DNA of 7,427 nucleotides from Acidobacteriaceae bacterium (GTDB lineage: Bacteria; Acidobacteriota; Terriglobia; Terriglobales; Acidobacteriaceae): the NCBI GenBank assembly GCA_003135315.1, contig PLBD01000624.1, positions 1-7,427 on the forward strand. Direction: 5' to 3'. A model generated the notes under the pieces. It ran no database searches. It was not told the DNA's origin and was given only the letters and a program-made list of their open reading frames with translations. Positions 1-6,134 of the stretch are shown in pieces. How positions within the stretch are numbered: position 1 is the stretch's first letter; every line of letters begins with the position of its first letter. The translations under genes were made by a program, and so were the position numbers.

Positions 1-1
1 C

Positions 2-613
2 AATCGCTCGTTTTCCTACACCACGCGCGGACAGTTGCTCGGGCACATGATCATTGAACTTGAGATGTTGCAGGCCAAGCTTGCGCTGGTCCCTGACTTT
101 CCGCCCGAACTCAAGACTCTTCTTGAGCATCTCATCATCAGCCACCACGGCGAGTACGAATTCGGCTCGCCCAAGTTGCCCATGTTTCCCGAAGCGCTGA
201 TGCTGCACTACCTGGACGACCTCGACTCCAAGATGGAAAGCATGCGGGCGCAATTCGAGCGCGAGGCCGAATTCGACTCGCCCTGGACCAGTTACAATCC
301 TTCGCTTGCCCGTCCCTTGCTGAATCCGAAGAAGTTTATTGAGAAGGGACTGGTCAACTCGCGGCTGGTGGAAGTGCCGAAACCGGCCGCGGCAGCACCA
401 GCAGCCAACTCGGCCGTCTCATCCGGCAACTCCGACGACAATTTCGGTGAAGACACCAATACCGGCGGGGCGAGGGTCGAGGAAGCGGAACCTGTCAACG
501 CCCACGCGGGTGAAGCACCCGAAAAGCAGTCCTCTTCACCACTGGAGGCCTTGCAGCGCAAGTTCGAGTCGCACAAAGTCACCCCGAGCCAGGCTGCGGA
601 AAAGGCCCGCTAG
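2..613 (+). CDS. YhaM-family 3'-5' exoribonuclease / HD-domain phosphohydrolase, C-terminal part (5' end outside window)
   Basis: The frame is open from base 2, so this is the last 203 residues of a longer protein; the TTG at 35 is internal. Seen: an N-terminal stretch YTTRGQLLGH, then ISHHGEYEFGSPKLP (about residues 47-61 of the visible part), then LHYLDDLDSKM (about 69-79), and a PWTSYNPSLARPLL block (about 94-107). These match the second half of the HD domain of YhaM-type proteins, metal-dependent 3'-5' RNA exonucleases that usually carry an OB-fold N-terminal to the HD domain. The paired His and the later Asp are probable metal ligands. After about residue 115 the chain becomes Pro/Ala/Ser/Glu-rich and looks disordered for about 85 residues, an extension beyond the usual family end. 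The protein is expected to be cytosolic and to act in RNA turnover. Family assignment is fairly sure; the substrate is inferred from family. Confidence 0.82.
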   Translation, partial: NRSFSYTTRGQLLGHMIIELEMLQAKLALVPDFPPELKTLLEHLIISHHGEYEFGSPKLPMFPEALMLHYLDDLDSKMESMRAQFEREAEFDSPWTSYNPSLARPLLNPKKFIEKGLVNSRLVEVPKPAAAAPAANSAVSSGNSDDNFGEDTNTGGARVEEAEPVNAHAGEAPEKQSSSPLEALQRKFESHKVTPSQAAEKAR

Positions 614-631
614 CACCGCGCTGCTGCGGTG
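614..631 (+). other. GC-rich hairpin directly after the YhaM-like stop codon
   Basis: CACCGC (614-619) and GCGGTG (626-631) are perfect inverted repeats around a 6-nt loop, starting at the base after the TAG stop. No T-run follows, so this is not a classical intrinsic terminator. It could stabilise the 3' end or weakly attenuate read-through into the next gene, which starts 60 bases downstream of the stop. Confidence 0.3.
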
Positions 632-673
632 ATGGAACTCAGGTTGATGTGAACCCAGAATGGAGAAGAAACC

Positions 674-1204
674 ATGAACAAGAGCGTTTTTTCAGTTCTA
701 ATTGTCGTCAGCACGTTGCTTTTGGGCACCGTGTCCGTCATGGGCCAGCAGGCCGCAGCGCAAAGTGCCCCCGGCACTGGCGCACCAGCCAACAACATCA
801 AGGACCAAGACATCGAGATGCTGCGGGCGGACCTTCGCCAGCAGCGCAAGCAGATCATGGCCGAAAACATGACCCTCACCGCCGACGAGGCCACCAAGTT
901 CTGGCCTATTTTTGACCAGTACCGGCAGGAAGCCATCAAACCCAATGACGAACGGTGGGCGGTGATCAAGGACTATGCCGCCAATTACACCACCATGACC
1001 GATGCGCAGGCGCAGGATTACATGAAGAGATCGACGGCGGTTGACCAGCAACTCCTGGCATTGCGCATGAAGTACGTTCCAATATTTGAGCAGGTCATCT
1101 CGGCGAAGAAGACTGCCTTGTGGTATCAGATCGATCGCCGTGTCGATCTGCTGATCAATCTGCAGTTGTCCGCGATGATTCCCATGGTCAACACCAGCAA
1201 GTAA
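674..1204 (+). CDS. Exported Spy/CpxP-like helical protein (hypothetical)
   Basis: The product is 176 residues. A GGAGAAG ribosome binding site (662-668) precedes the ATG at good spacing. Residues 1-24 form a typical Sec signal peptide: MNKS, a hydrophobic core VFSVLIVVSTLLLG, and a likely cleavage after VMG before QQ. A short Ala/Pro/Gly linker (about 25-42) follows. The rest is predicted to be almost all helix and rich in charged and Gln residues. Two LTxxQ-like pieces are visible, LTADEATKFWPIFDQY (68-83) and MTDAQAQDYMKR (108-119), recalling the repeat of the Spy/CpxP periplasmic chaperones. The first has Glu-Ala in place of the usual Gln, so the match is degenerate. No enzyme motif is visible. 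Known for Spy/CpxP: small periplasmic, envelope-stress-related helical proteins. Inferred here: a periplasmic location and possibly a chaperone-like or sensor role. It may be co-transcribed with the preceding gene. Confidence 0.8.
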   Translation: MNKSVFSVLIVVSTLLLGTVSVMGQQAAAQSAPGTGAPANNIKDQDIEMLRADLRQQRKQIMAENMTLTADEATKFWPIFDQYRQEAIKPNDERWAVIKDYAANYTTMTDAQAQDYMKRSTAVDQQLLALRMKYVPIFEQVISAKKTALWYQIDRRVDLLINLQLSAMIPMVNTSK

Positions 1205-1250
1205 GCTGCAGCCAGATCGTTGCCGAATCCCACTCAAGCAAAGTCGGTTT

Positions 1251-1278
1251 GGGTGGGTCGCGGCAACTGTATCCACCC
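1251..1278 (+). other. Hairpin downstream of the exported-protein gene, possible transcript end
   Basis: GGGTGG (1251-1256) pairs with CCACCC (1273-1278). Two further pairs extend it inward (G1257-T1272 wobble and T1258-A1271), giving an 8-bp stem with a 12-nt loop, 46 bases after the stop of the exported-protein gene. No T-tract follows directly; the next feature is a 10-bp A/T palindrome, AATAATTATT, at 1287-1296. This may be a weak or factor-dependent terminator. Apart from this and the small hairpin at 1331-1349, the gap 1205-1393 shows nothing clear; I see no convincing -35/-10 pair. Confidence 0.3.
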
Positions 1279-1330
1279 GACGAACGAATAATTATTGTGG
1301 GATCGGCCTGTCGTACTTGACCGGGGCCGG

Positions 1331-1349
1331 AATCCGCCTTTGCGGGATT
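1331..1349 (+). other. Small hairpin before the HAD gene
   Basis: AATCCGC (1331-1337) pairs with GCGGGATT (1342-1349), leaving one bulged G and a 4-nt loop CTTT. It lies 44 bases before the preferred HAD start, so it would fall in the 5' leader if transcription starts upstream. It could equally be a chance dyad in GC-rich DNA. Confidence 0.2.
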
Positions 1350-1393
1350 ACCTATGAAATGGGTTGTGTACCGTACGCCAAGTGATTAGCCCA

Positions 1394-2086
1394 ATGCTCG
1401 ACTTCGCGCATTTCGAATGGCTTTCCTTTGACTGCTACGGCACGTTGATCGATTGGGAGGCGGGCATCCTTGGATACTTGCGGCCGCTGCTGCGCGAGAA
1501 GGGCTCCGCGATCGGCGATGCCGAGGTCCTCCGTTTGTATTCCGAGTTCGAACCGCGTGAGCAGAGCGGCGAATACCGCAGTTATCGCGAGGTGCTGGCG
1601 AGCGTCGTGCGCGACTTCGCCCGCGAGTTACGCTTCGACGTAACCGACGCTGAGGCAGCCGGATTGGCCGATTCCATTCGCAATTGGGAGCCCTTCGCCG
1701 ACACCGTGCCAGCCTTGCATCGCCTGCATTCCCGTTACAAGCTCGCGATCCTCTCCAACATCGACGACGACCTGTTTGCTCCTTCGGCGCGCAAGCTGCA
1801 AGTCCCATTCGATTGCGTCGTCACCGCGCAGCAGGCGCGCAGCTACAAACCGTCGCTTAGGAATTTCGAGATGCTGCTGGAGCGCCTTGCGATACCGCGC
1901 GACCGCCTTCTTCACGTCGCCGAAAGCCTATACCACGATGTGGGACCGGCGCGTTCGCTGGGAATTGCGACCGTGTGGGTGAATCGCCGGCAGGGGAAGG
2001 CGTCTGCTGCCAGTAAGTTGACCGAAGCGCGGCCGGACGTGGAGGTTCCCGATGTCGGACGATTGGCTGAGTTGGCAGACTGCTGA
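1394..2086 (+). CDS. HAD-superfamily hydrolase (subfamily IA, 2-haloacid-dehalogenase-like)
   Basis: The product is 230 residues from the ATG at 1394, a usual size for HAD-IA enzymes. All four HAD motifs are visible: motif I FDCYGTLID with nucleophile Asp13; motif II LSNID with Ser121; motif III Lys152 in SYKPSLRNF; and motif IV HVAESLYHDVGPA (174-186) with Asp182, followed by the family-typical GIATVWVNRR. Motif I has Tyr where phosphatases normally carry the second Asp (DxDGT), which is the pattern of 2-haloacid dehalogenases and relatives. Motif IV, however, fits the broad HAD-IA hydrolase group better than the SSNAWD-type signature of classical dehalogenases, so I do not call a dehalogenase. 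The frame is also open back to a TTG at 1364 and a GTG at 1382. I chose the ATG because homologous sequence starts shortly after it, but no strong ribosome binding site supports any of the three. It is a cytosolic enzyme of unknown substrate. Confidence 0.85.
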   Translation: MLDFAHFEWLSFDCYGTLIDWEAGILGYLRPLLREKGSAIGDAEVLRLYSEFEPREQSGEYRSYREVLASVVRDFARELRFDVTDAEAAGLADSIRNWEPFADTVPALHRLHSRYKLAILSNIDDDLFAPSARKLQVPFDCVVTAQQARSYKPSLRNFEMLLERLAIPRDRLLHVAESLYHDVGPARSLGIATVWVNRRQGKASAASKLTEARPDVEVPDVGRLAELADC

Positions 2087-2160
2087 ACGGCCGCGGGCCA
2101 GCTGAAATAGCGTATTATCTTCTCGTCGCGGGCTTCCACATTCCTGTTGGAGGTCGCCTA

Positions 2161-3036
2161 ATGGCTGATCTGGATACCGGCTCCCTTAAACGGGTAGCAA
2201 TCAGCAAGCCGCTGTCTCCGGCACCGGAGTTGCTCTTGATTTTCGCCTGTGCGGAAATCGCAATCCTTGCTGCCGCCTTCCTCATCATGGCATGGGTACA
2301 CGGCAGTTCTTTACTGTGGCCGGTTATTTGTACCCTGATGTGCGCTCTGATGCCGCTCATCTGGCTACTACATCGCCAGCGTATTCGAAACCTGCACGAT
2401 TGGGATCGGGTAACCTTCCTGGAGTTGCGCGATGGAAGGATCGCCCTCGTACCGAGCCGGCGCATGCGCCAGGTCGGGTACACGGCGGCCGAGGCCCCGT
2501 TTCCATCTGGATCGAGCCTGGAATACCAAGTCAAAACCGGCGACAGTCTTTTTACTGGAGATCACGGGGCGCTGGTTCAATGGTCTTTGTGGGCGGTTGA
2601 GCCCAATGGAGCAAAGTGGCAATTGCGCGATTTTGTGGATGAGCTTCGCGTTGGAGTCGCGGCGGCCAACCTTGAGAAGGCCGGTATTGGGTTCCGAGTC
2701 ATCAAGATTTATGACGGCCAGGAAGGCGAGCACGTGGAGGCCGATGTCACCGCCGAGCGCATTCAGGCTTCATCGAAGACACCGAAGAGAATGCTTGTCA
2801 CCATCCTCGCCGGAACGTCGAGCCTGTGGCTTGGGGTGTTGGCCGCAGCTTTCGTCCATGACGTAGGGTACGTGGCTGCGATAGGGGCCGCTGGTTTCAC
2901 CGCTACGGTCGTGCTCGCCCTGCGCTCAAAAACCTCCAGGCGCTCATCCCTCGTACAGGTCGCAACCGCGATTCCCTCCTACGCTGCGGGATTCGCTCTT
3001 TCCGTCGTTGCAGTTTGGTACATTTTCAAAAAGTAG
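2161..3036 (+). CDS. Multi-pass membrane protein of unknown function
   Basis: The product is 291 residues. A strong TTGGAGG ribosome binding site (2147-2153) lies 7 bases before the ATG, fixing the start. Hydrophobic segments are seen at about 23-47 and 51-70, then a long soluble stretch (about 71-209), then three more at about 211-232, 236-254 and 265-287. This gives roughly five membrane spans around one soluble domain. A basic HRQRIR follows span 2 and KTPKR precedes span 3, so the soluble domain is probably cytoplasmic by the positive-inside rule. The soluble part alternates short hydrophobic strands with loops (for example DRVTFLELRDGRIALVPS) and looks beta-rich at its start. I recognise no catalytic motif and no family. 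It follows the HAD gene by 74 bases on the same strand and converges with aroDE, whose stop is 41 bases away. It is almost certainly a real gene; its role is unknown. Confidence 0.75.
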   Translation: MADLDTGSLKRVAISKPLSPAPELLLIFACAEIAILAAAFLIMAWVHGSSLLWPVICTLMCALMPLIWLLHRQRIRNLHDWDRVTFLELRDGRIALVPSRRMRQVGYTAAEAPFPSGSSLEYQVKTGDSLFTGDHGALVQWSLWAVEPNGAKWQLRDFVDELRVGVAAANLEKAGIGFRVIKIYDGQEGEHVEADVTAERIQASSKTPKRMLVTILAGTSSLWLGVLAAAFVHDVGYVAAIGAAGFTATVVLALRSKTSRRSSLVQVATAIPSYAAGFALSVVAVWYIFKK

Positions 3037-3077
3037 AAACAGACTGCTTGTCGCTGGTCCAACGAGGGAGGTTGGGA

Positions 3078-4664
3078 TTACTTCTTTCGCTTGGCCTTGG
3101 CGGGTTTCGCGGTTTTCTTGGGAGCCACCTTGGAAACTGTCTTCTTCGCAGCGGCCTTTTTGGCGGGAGCCTGTTGTTCCTCGCTGGCTTCTGACGCCGC
3201 CTGACGCTCCAACGCTTTGGTAACGACATAGGCCATTTCGGCAACGGGAGCGGGTTTGCCCGTCCAAATCTCAAACTGGCGGGCGCCCTGCTGGACGAAC
3301 ATCTCCAGACCCGGAATTACCTGAATGTTCTTGGCCCGCGCCATCTTGATGAGCTTGGTCTCCGCGGGGTTATACACCAAATCGAAGACGAACTTCGTAT
3401 TCAGTTCCTTTTCTTCAAGTGGCGACTGCTTACTGCCGTTCATGCCGACTGGCGTCGCATTGATGATGACGTCGAACTCCAGCTTGGCGACGTCAGCGCG
3501 CTTGATGTATTTCACTTTCGCCTGCCGGGCCAGCGCCTGGCCCTTTTCCGCCGTGCGATTCGCGATGAAGACCTCCGCACCCTTACCCTTCAGTCCAAAG
3601 GCAGCCGCGCGCGCCGCGCCACCGGCTCCGACAATCAGTACCCTGGCGCCAGTCAGGCTCAAGCGCTGCTGCAAAGGCATGAGAATGCCAGCCACGTCCG
3701 TGTTGAAGCCGTAAAGCTTGCCATCGGCGCCGCGCACCACGGTGTTGCATGCGCCAATCTGCCGGGTCAGCGGATCGGAATTCTCCAGCGCCGCAATAAT
3801 CTCCTGCTTGTAGGGCATGGTCACACTGAGGCCGCGAATGGGAATATCGCGGACACAGGCCATCAGGTCTTTCATGCTCCTGGCGTGCAGTGCCAGGTAA
3901 ACGGCGTTTACCGCCTCCCGGCGGAAGGCCGAGTTCATCATCACCGGAGAAAGTGTGTGGGACAGCGGATCTCCCACGACGCCATACACTTGCGTGGCCT
4001 GATCCACCATATCGATGCGATAGATGTCGCGCAGTTCACTAGCCAACGCCTGACCGGGAGCCGTCTCCTCGCCCTTAGTCGCCGCGCCGAAAGTGAACAC
4101 GCTTCCCGCCCGCACCCCGAGAACGCGGCTGATGATACCTTGTTCTCCCATGCATACGCCGACCATCTCGTACTTAGCAGAGTTTGTCTCCAGAAACTTC
4201 ATCATGACCACATTGTCATGCAGACTGGTTGCCGTCGAAACCAGCTTGTAGAAGTCCGCCGGATACTCGGTCATCGCCGCAAACTGCTCATCTAAGCCCT
4301 TGGTAGAACGGAAGTTGTGGTGGGAAATAATCATGCCAACGCGGTCGTAGAGATCGCCCAGTTCGCTAGCTTTGAGGGCCTCTGCGCTTTGCAGTTCCAG
4401 GTCCACCAGAGGAAATCCGCAATCTGCGGCCTTGCGCAACACGGCCAATTCAGCAGCGAGCGAGCCCTTGAACTTGCCGCCGTTGGTGGCACGGCGACAG
4501 GTCCCAATGAACGTCACTTCAGGATGAACTTCGAGCAGAGATCTTAGCTTGGGAATTGCCGTGAGAGGCTGCGACAGATAGTCTAACCTCAACTCAATAA
4601 ATGGGTTGTCCCGCACCAGGGACTCGGCGCGCTCGCTCATCGTAGCGGCATCAGGGCCGACCAC
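3078..4664 (-). CDS. aroDE: Bifunctional 3-dehydroquinate dehydratase (type I) / shikimate dehydrogenase
   Basis: The product is at least 528 residues and catalyses two consecutive shikimate-pathway steps: dehydration of 3-dehydroquinate, then NADPH reduction of 3-dehydroshikimate. The N-terminal half is a type I dehydroquinase: IELRLD (23-28), ISHHNF with general-base His116, and Schiff-base Lys140 in ADFYKLV. The C-terminal half (about 226-485) is a shikimate dehydrogenase: YGVVGDPLSHTLSP (227-240), SVTMPYK with catalytic Lys286, IGACNTV, GFNTDVAG with Asp323, the nucleotide-binding VGAGGAARA (345-353), the NADP-type NRT (369-371), and GLEMFVQQGARQFEIWTG near the end. All key residues are present, so both activities are likely intact. 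Residues 490-528 form a Lys/Ala/Pro tail unlike either domain. The GTG start given here is probably too short: the in-frame upstream codons read LPRLCIAV, which resembles the first beta strand of the family. A CTG at 4685 is the next possible start. The fusion is known from plants, chlamydiae and several bacterial phyla. Confidence 0.93.
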   Translation of the reverse strand: MVGPDAATMSERAESLVRDNPFIELRLDYLSQPLTAIPKLRSLLEVHPEVTFIGTCRRATNGGKFKGSLAAELAVLRKAADCGFPLVDLELQSAEALKASELGDLYDRVGMIISHHNFRSTKGLDEQFAAMTEYPADFYKLVSTATSLHDNVVMMKFLETNSAKYEMVGVCMGEQGIISRVLGVRAGSVFTFGAATKGEETAPGQALASELRDIYRIDMVDQATQVYGVVGDPLSHTLSPVMMNSAFRREAVNAVYLALHARSMKDLMACVRDIPIRGLSVTMPYKQEIIAALENSDPLTRQIGACNTVVRGADGKLYGFNTDVAGILMPLQQRLSLTGARVLIVGAGGAARAAAFGLKGKGAEVFIANRTAEKGQALARQAKVKYIKRADVAKLEFDVIINATPVGMNGSKQSPLEEKELNTKFVFDLVYNPAETKLIKMARAKNIQVIPGLEMFVQQGARQFEIWTGKPAPVAEMAYVVTKALERQAASEASEEQQAPAKKAAAKKTVSKVAPKKTAKPAKAKRKK

Positions 4665-4733
4665 CGCTATGCACAGGCGGGGCAGCCTAAAACGACGGAT
4701 CCGCTATGCGTAAGTACTTGAAGACTCGCGCAT
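4665..4733 (-). other. Probable uncalled N-terminal coding sequence of aroDE with an in-frame amber codon
   Basis: Reading the aroDE frame upstream of the GTG gives, in order: an ATG at 4733-4731, eight codons (RESSSTYA), a TAG at 4706-4704, then RIRRFRLPRLCIA up to the GTG at 4664. The LPRLCIAV part looks like the start of a type I dehydroquinase barrel. Downstream of the TAG no ATG or TTG is available; only the CTG at 4685 would include this strand, and it has AGG directly against it rather than a spaced ribosome binding site. A separate 22-codon frame (ATG 4755 to TAG 4689-4687) ends two bases before that CTG and could be a leader peptide. Confidence 0.45.
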
Positions 4734-4768
4734 GTAGCAGCCCGATGGTAACCATGCACAAGGAAAGA

Positions 4769-4786
4769 TGCAACCCTCTTGTTGCA
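4769..4786 (-). terminator. Weak terminator-like hairpin after the AMMECR1 gene
   Basis: TGCAAC (4769-4774) and GTTGCA (4781-4786) form a 6-bp stem with a 6-nt loop. Read on the - strand, the stem is followed by the pyrimidine-rich TCTTTCCTTG. It lies about 75 bases past the AMMECR1 stop and 84 bases before the called aroDE start. The stem is short, so termination would be partial at best; it could separate aroDE from the pgsA-AMMECR1 transcript. An adjoining small dyad, ATGGT-A-ACCAT, lies at 4745-4755. Confidence 0.3.
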
Positions 4787-4860
4787 GGAATTTCAAATCG
4801 GGGGCAAAAAGTCCATCGGAGGGTACGAATCAGAAGTGCTACTGCTGTCGATTCCGGTCA

Positions 4861-5448
4861 CTACTTTTCGCCAAAGACTTCAGCAGTAAATGCTTGCAGA
4901 TCAGCGCCATAGCGCCATGCATCCGGCGCCAGTCCCGCTTTTAGACAGGTCTGGATAAGAAATGTTTCGGGCCCCCAATCCCACTCCACCGGAACCTGGG
5001 GCAAAAGCAGTCCACGGCGGCTGCCTTGAGTTACTACCAGGCCATGCTTTCCTATCTCGATTTGTTCAGGACGAATCGGCCGCAACGGAGAAAGCACACT
5101 GATCTCGACCTTCAGGAGCATTGCCTCGTCCGAGTTCACGGGATGGAAACGAGGATCGTCGAGGGCTGCAGCGCGGGCCGTCTCGGCGACGGTTCGATAG
5201 AGTGGGCTGGAGGGAAAGACGTAGCCGATGCAACCGCGCAATCGTCCCTGAAGGTGCAATGTCGTAAACGCTCCCCGGCATTCCGCTAAATGTTCGCTCG
5301 GGGATAAGAGTTCGAGTTCGCGCTCCTCCACCGCGGCTTCAATGGCATGGTGCGCCAGTCGCAGTAACCAATCTCTTTCTGGCGGAGAATATTCCGGAAC
5401 TTCCGCAGTCATCACCGCGCGAGTTTCTTCAGATGGCGGGAACATCAT
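4861..5448 (-). CDS. AMMECR1-domain protein (AmmeMemoRadiSam system protein A-like)
   Basis: The product is about 195 residues, the usual size for this family. The hallmark LRGCIG sits at about residues 70-75 in GRLRGCIGYVFPSSPL. It is followed by the other conserved blocks: AALDDPRFHPV (about 94-104), VEISVLSP (114-121), HGLVV, and RGLLLPQVPVEWDW (about 145-158). The family's biochemical role is not firmly established. In prokaryotes it often occurs with a MEMO-like protein and a radical SAM enzyme, neither of which is in this window. The start is one of three tandem codons: GTG 5451, ATG 5448 or ATG 5445. An AAGGA box fits the ATGs better than the GTG, so I use 5448. The start overlaps the last 20 bases of pgsA, implying translational coupling. 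The protein is expected to be cytosolic. Confidence 0.9.
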   Translation of the reverse strand: MMFPPSEETRAVMTAEVPEYSPPERDWLLRLAHHAIEAAVEERELELLSPSEHLAECRGAFTTLHLQGRLRGCIGYVFPSSPLYRTVAETARAAALDDPRFHPVNSDEAMLLKVEISVLSPLRPIRPEQIEIGKHGLVVTQGSRRGLLLPQVPVEWDWGPETFLIQTCLKAGLAPDAWRYGADLQAFTAEVFGEK

Positions 5449-6082
5449 CACGCTTCCTTCGCCGGCTCAGAACAAAGGAACGTTTGCGCCGGCGTTTCAC
5501 CGCCGTCTGGTCGATTCGCTTCCAAAAAGCGATGAAGTAATCGGCGGCGGACCACAGCGACAGCGCCACCATCACCCATATCGACGCCAGCGCGATGGGA
5601 TGCACCGGCAGGCTGAGGAAATACCACGGCAAATAGGACCAATGATGGTCGATGATCGCCGCCACCACCGAGAAAATCTGCACGAACATTTTCAGTTTTC
5701 CCAGGTCGCTGGCCTGGATGGTAAATCCTTCGGAAGCAGCGATGGAGCGTAGTCCGCTCACCAGGAACTCGCGGCCGATGATGATGACGGCTATCCACGC
5801 CGGAACGGTCCGCGGATTGAACTGGACCAGCGTGATGAACGCCGCGGCGATCAGCAACTTGTCGGCCACCGGATCCAGCAGCATGCCCATGGTTGTGACC
5901 TGTGCGCGCCGCCGCGCCAGGTACCCATCGATCGCGTCAGTGAGCGAGGCTGCGATGAAGACGAAAGACGCCAGCAACTCGCGATCGCCGTTGGCCGAAC
6001 TGAAGCGATGGCTGGAAAGCACCCAGATCAGCACCGGTATGCTGAGGATGCGAGTAAGCGTGATGTAGGTCGGGAGATTCAC
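5429..6082 (-). CDS. pgsA: CDP-diacylglycerol--glycerol-3-phosphate 3-phosphatidyltransferase
   Basis: The product is 217 residues and is an integral membrane enzyme making phosphatidylglycerophosphate from CDP-diacylglycerol and glycerol 3-phosphate, the committed step to phosphatidylglycerol. The complete CDP-alcohol phosphotransferase signature is visible: Asp49, Asp52-Gly53, Ala56-Arg57, Gly66, Asp70 and Asp74, with the standard spacing D-x2-DG-x2-AR-x8-G-x3-D-x3-D. The N-terminus MNLPTYITLTRILSIPVLIW is typical of PgsA. Hydrophobic segments are seen at about 7-23, 36-48, 75-88, 94-110, 134-145 and 160-186. The start is a GTG without a strong ribosome binding site, but family similarity begins right at it. 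The C-terminal tail has two polybasic clusters, KRRRKR (196-201) and RRRKR (207-211). Other CDP-alcohol transferases share the motif, but the N-terminus and length favour PgsA. Confidence 0.92.
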   Translation of the reverse strand: MNLPTYITLTRILSIPVLIWVLSSHRFSSANGDRELLASFVFIAASLTDAIDGYLARRRAQVTTMGMLLDPVADKLLIAAAFITLVQFNPRTVPAWIAVIIIGREFLVSGLRSIAASEGFTIQASDLGKLKMFVQIFSVVAAIIDHHWSYLPWYFLSLPVHPIALASIWVMVALSLWSAADYFIAFWKRIDQTAVKRRRKRSFVLSRRRKRDDVPAI

Positions 6083-6105
6083 AAAAGCCAGACAGGCACA
6101 CCATC

Positions 6106-6121
6106 GCCCGCCGCGGCGGGC
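6106..6121. promoter_or_regulatory. Perfect 16-bp GC palindrome in the pgsA leader
   Basis: GCCCGCCGCGGCGGGC at 6106-6121 is fully self-complementary. It ends 24 bases upstream of the pgsA GTG and begins about 13 bases downstream of the candidate -10 box. As RNA it can form a 6-bp all-GC stem with a 4-nt loop near the 5' end of the pgsA message. As DNA it is a symmetric site of operator size. Which, if either, is used cannot be told from sequence. Confidence 0.5.
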
Positions 6122-6134
6122 CGCACCACAGCCG

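Noticed and set aside
698..1276. 192-residue - strand ORF over the exported-protein gene
   Set aside because: It mirrors the + strand gene, which has a signal peptide and a strong ribosome binding site. Long antisense frames are expected in GC-rich DNA.
1394..2086. Naming the HAD gene as an L-2-haloacid dehalogenase
   Set aside because: Motif I fits, but motif IV (HVAESLYHD) lacks the SSNAWD-type pattern of true dehalogenases, so only the superfamily is supported.
2072..2118. Promoter for the membrane-protein gene from TTGGCA (2072-2077) and TATTAT (2113-2118)
   Set aside because: The spacing is 35 bases, twice what a sigma70 promoter allows, and no -35-like box sits at 16-18 bases. The TATTAT alone is not enough.
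3058..3077. Possible bidirectional terminator between the convergent membrane-protein gene and aroDE (CCAAC at 3059-3063 with GTTGG at 3071-3075)
   Set aside because: The stem is only five pairs and no T-run follows on either strand; too weak to call.
4712..4719. AAGTACTT palindrome near the aroDE start as an operator
   Set aside because: An 8-bp palindrome is common by chance and has no second copy nearby.
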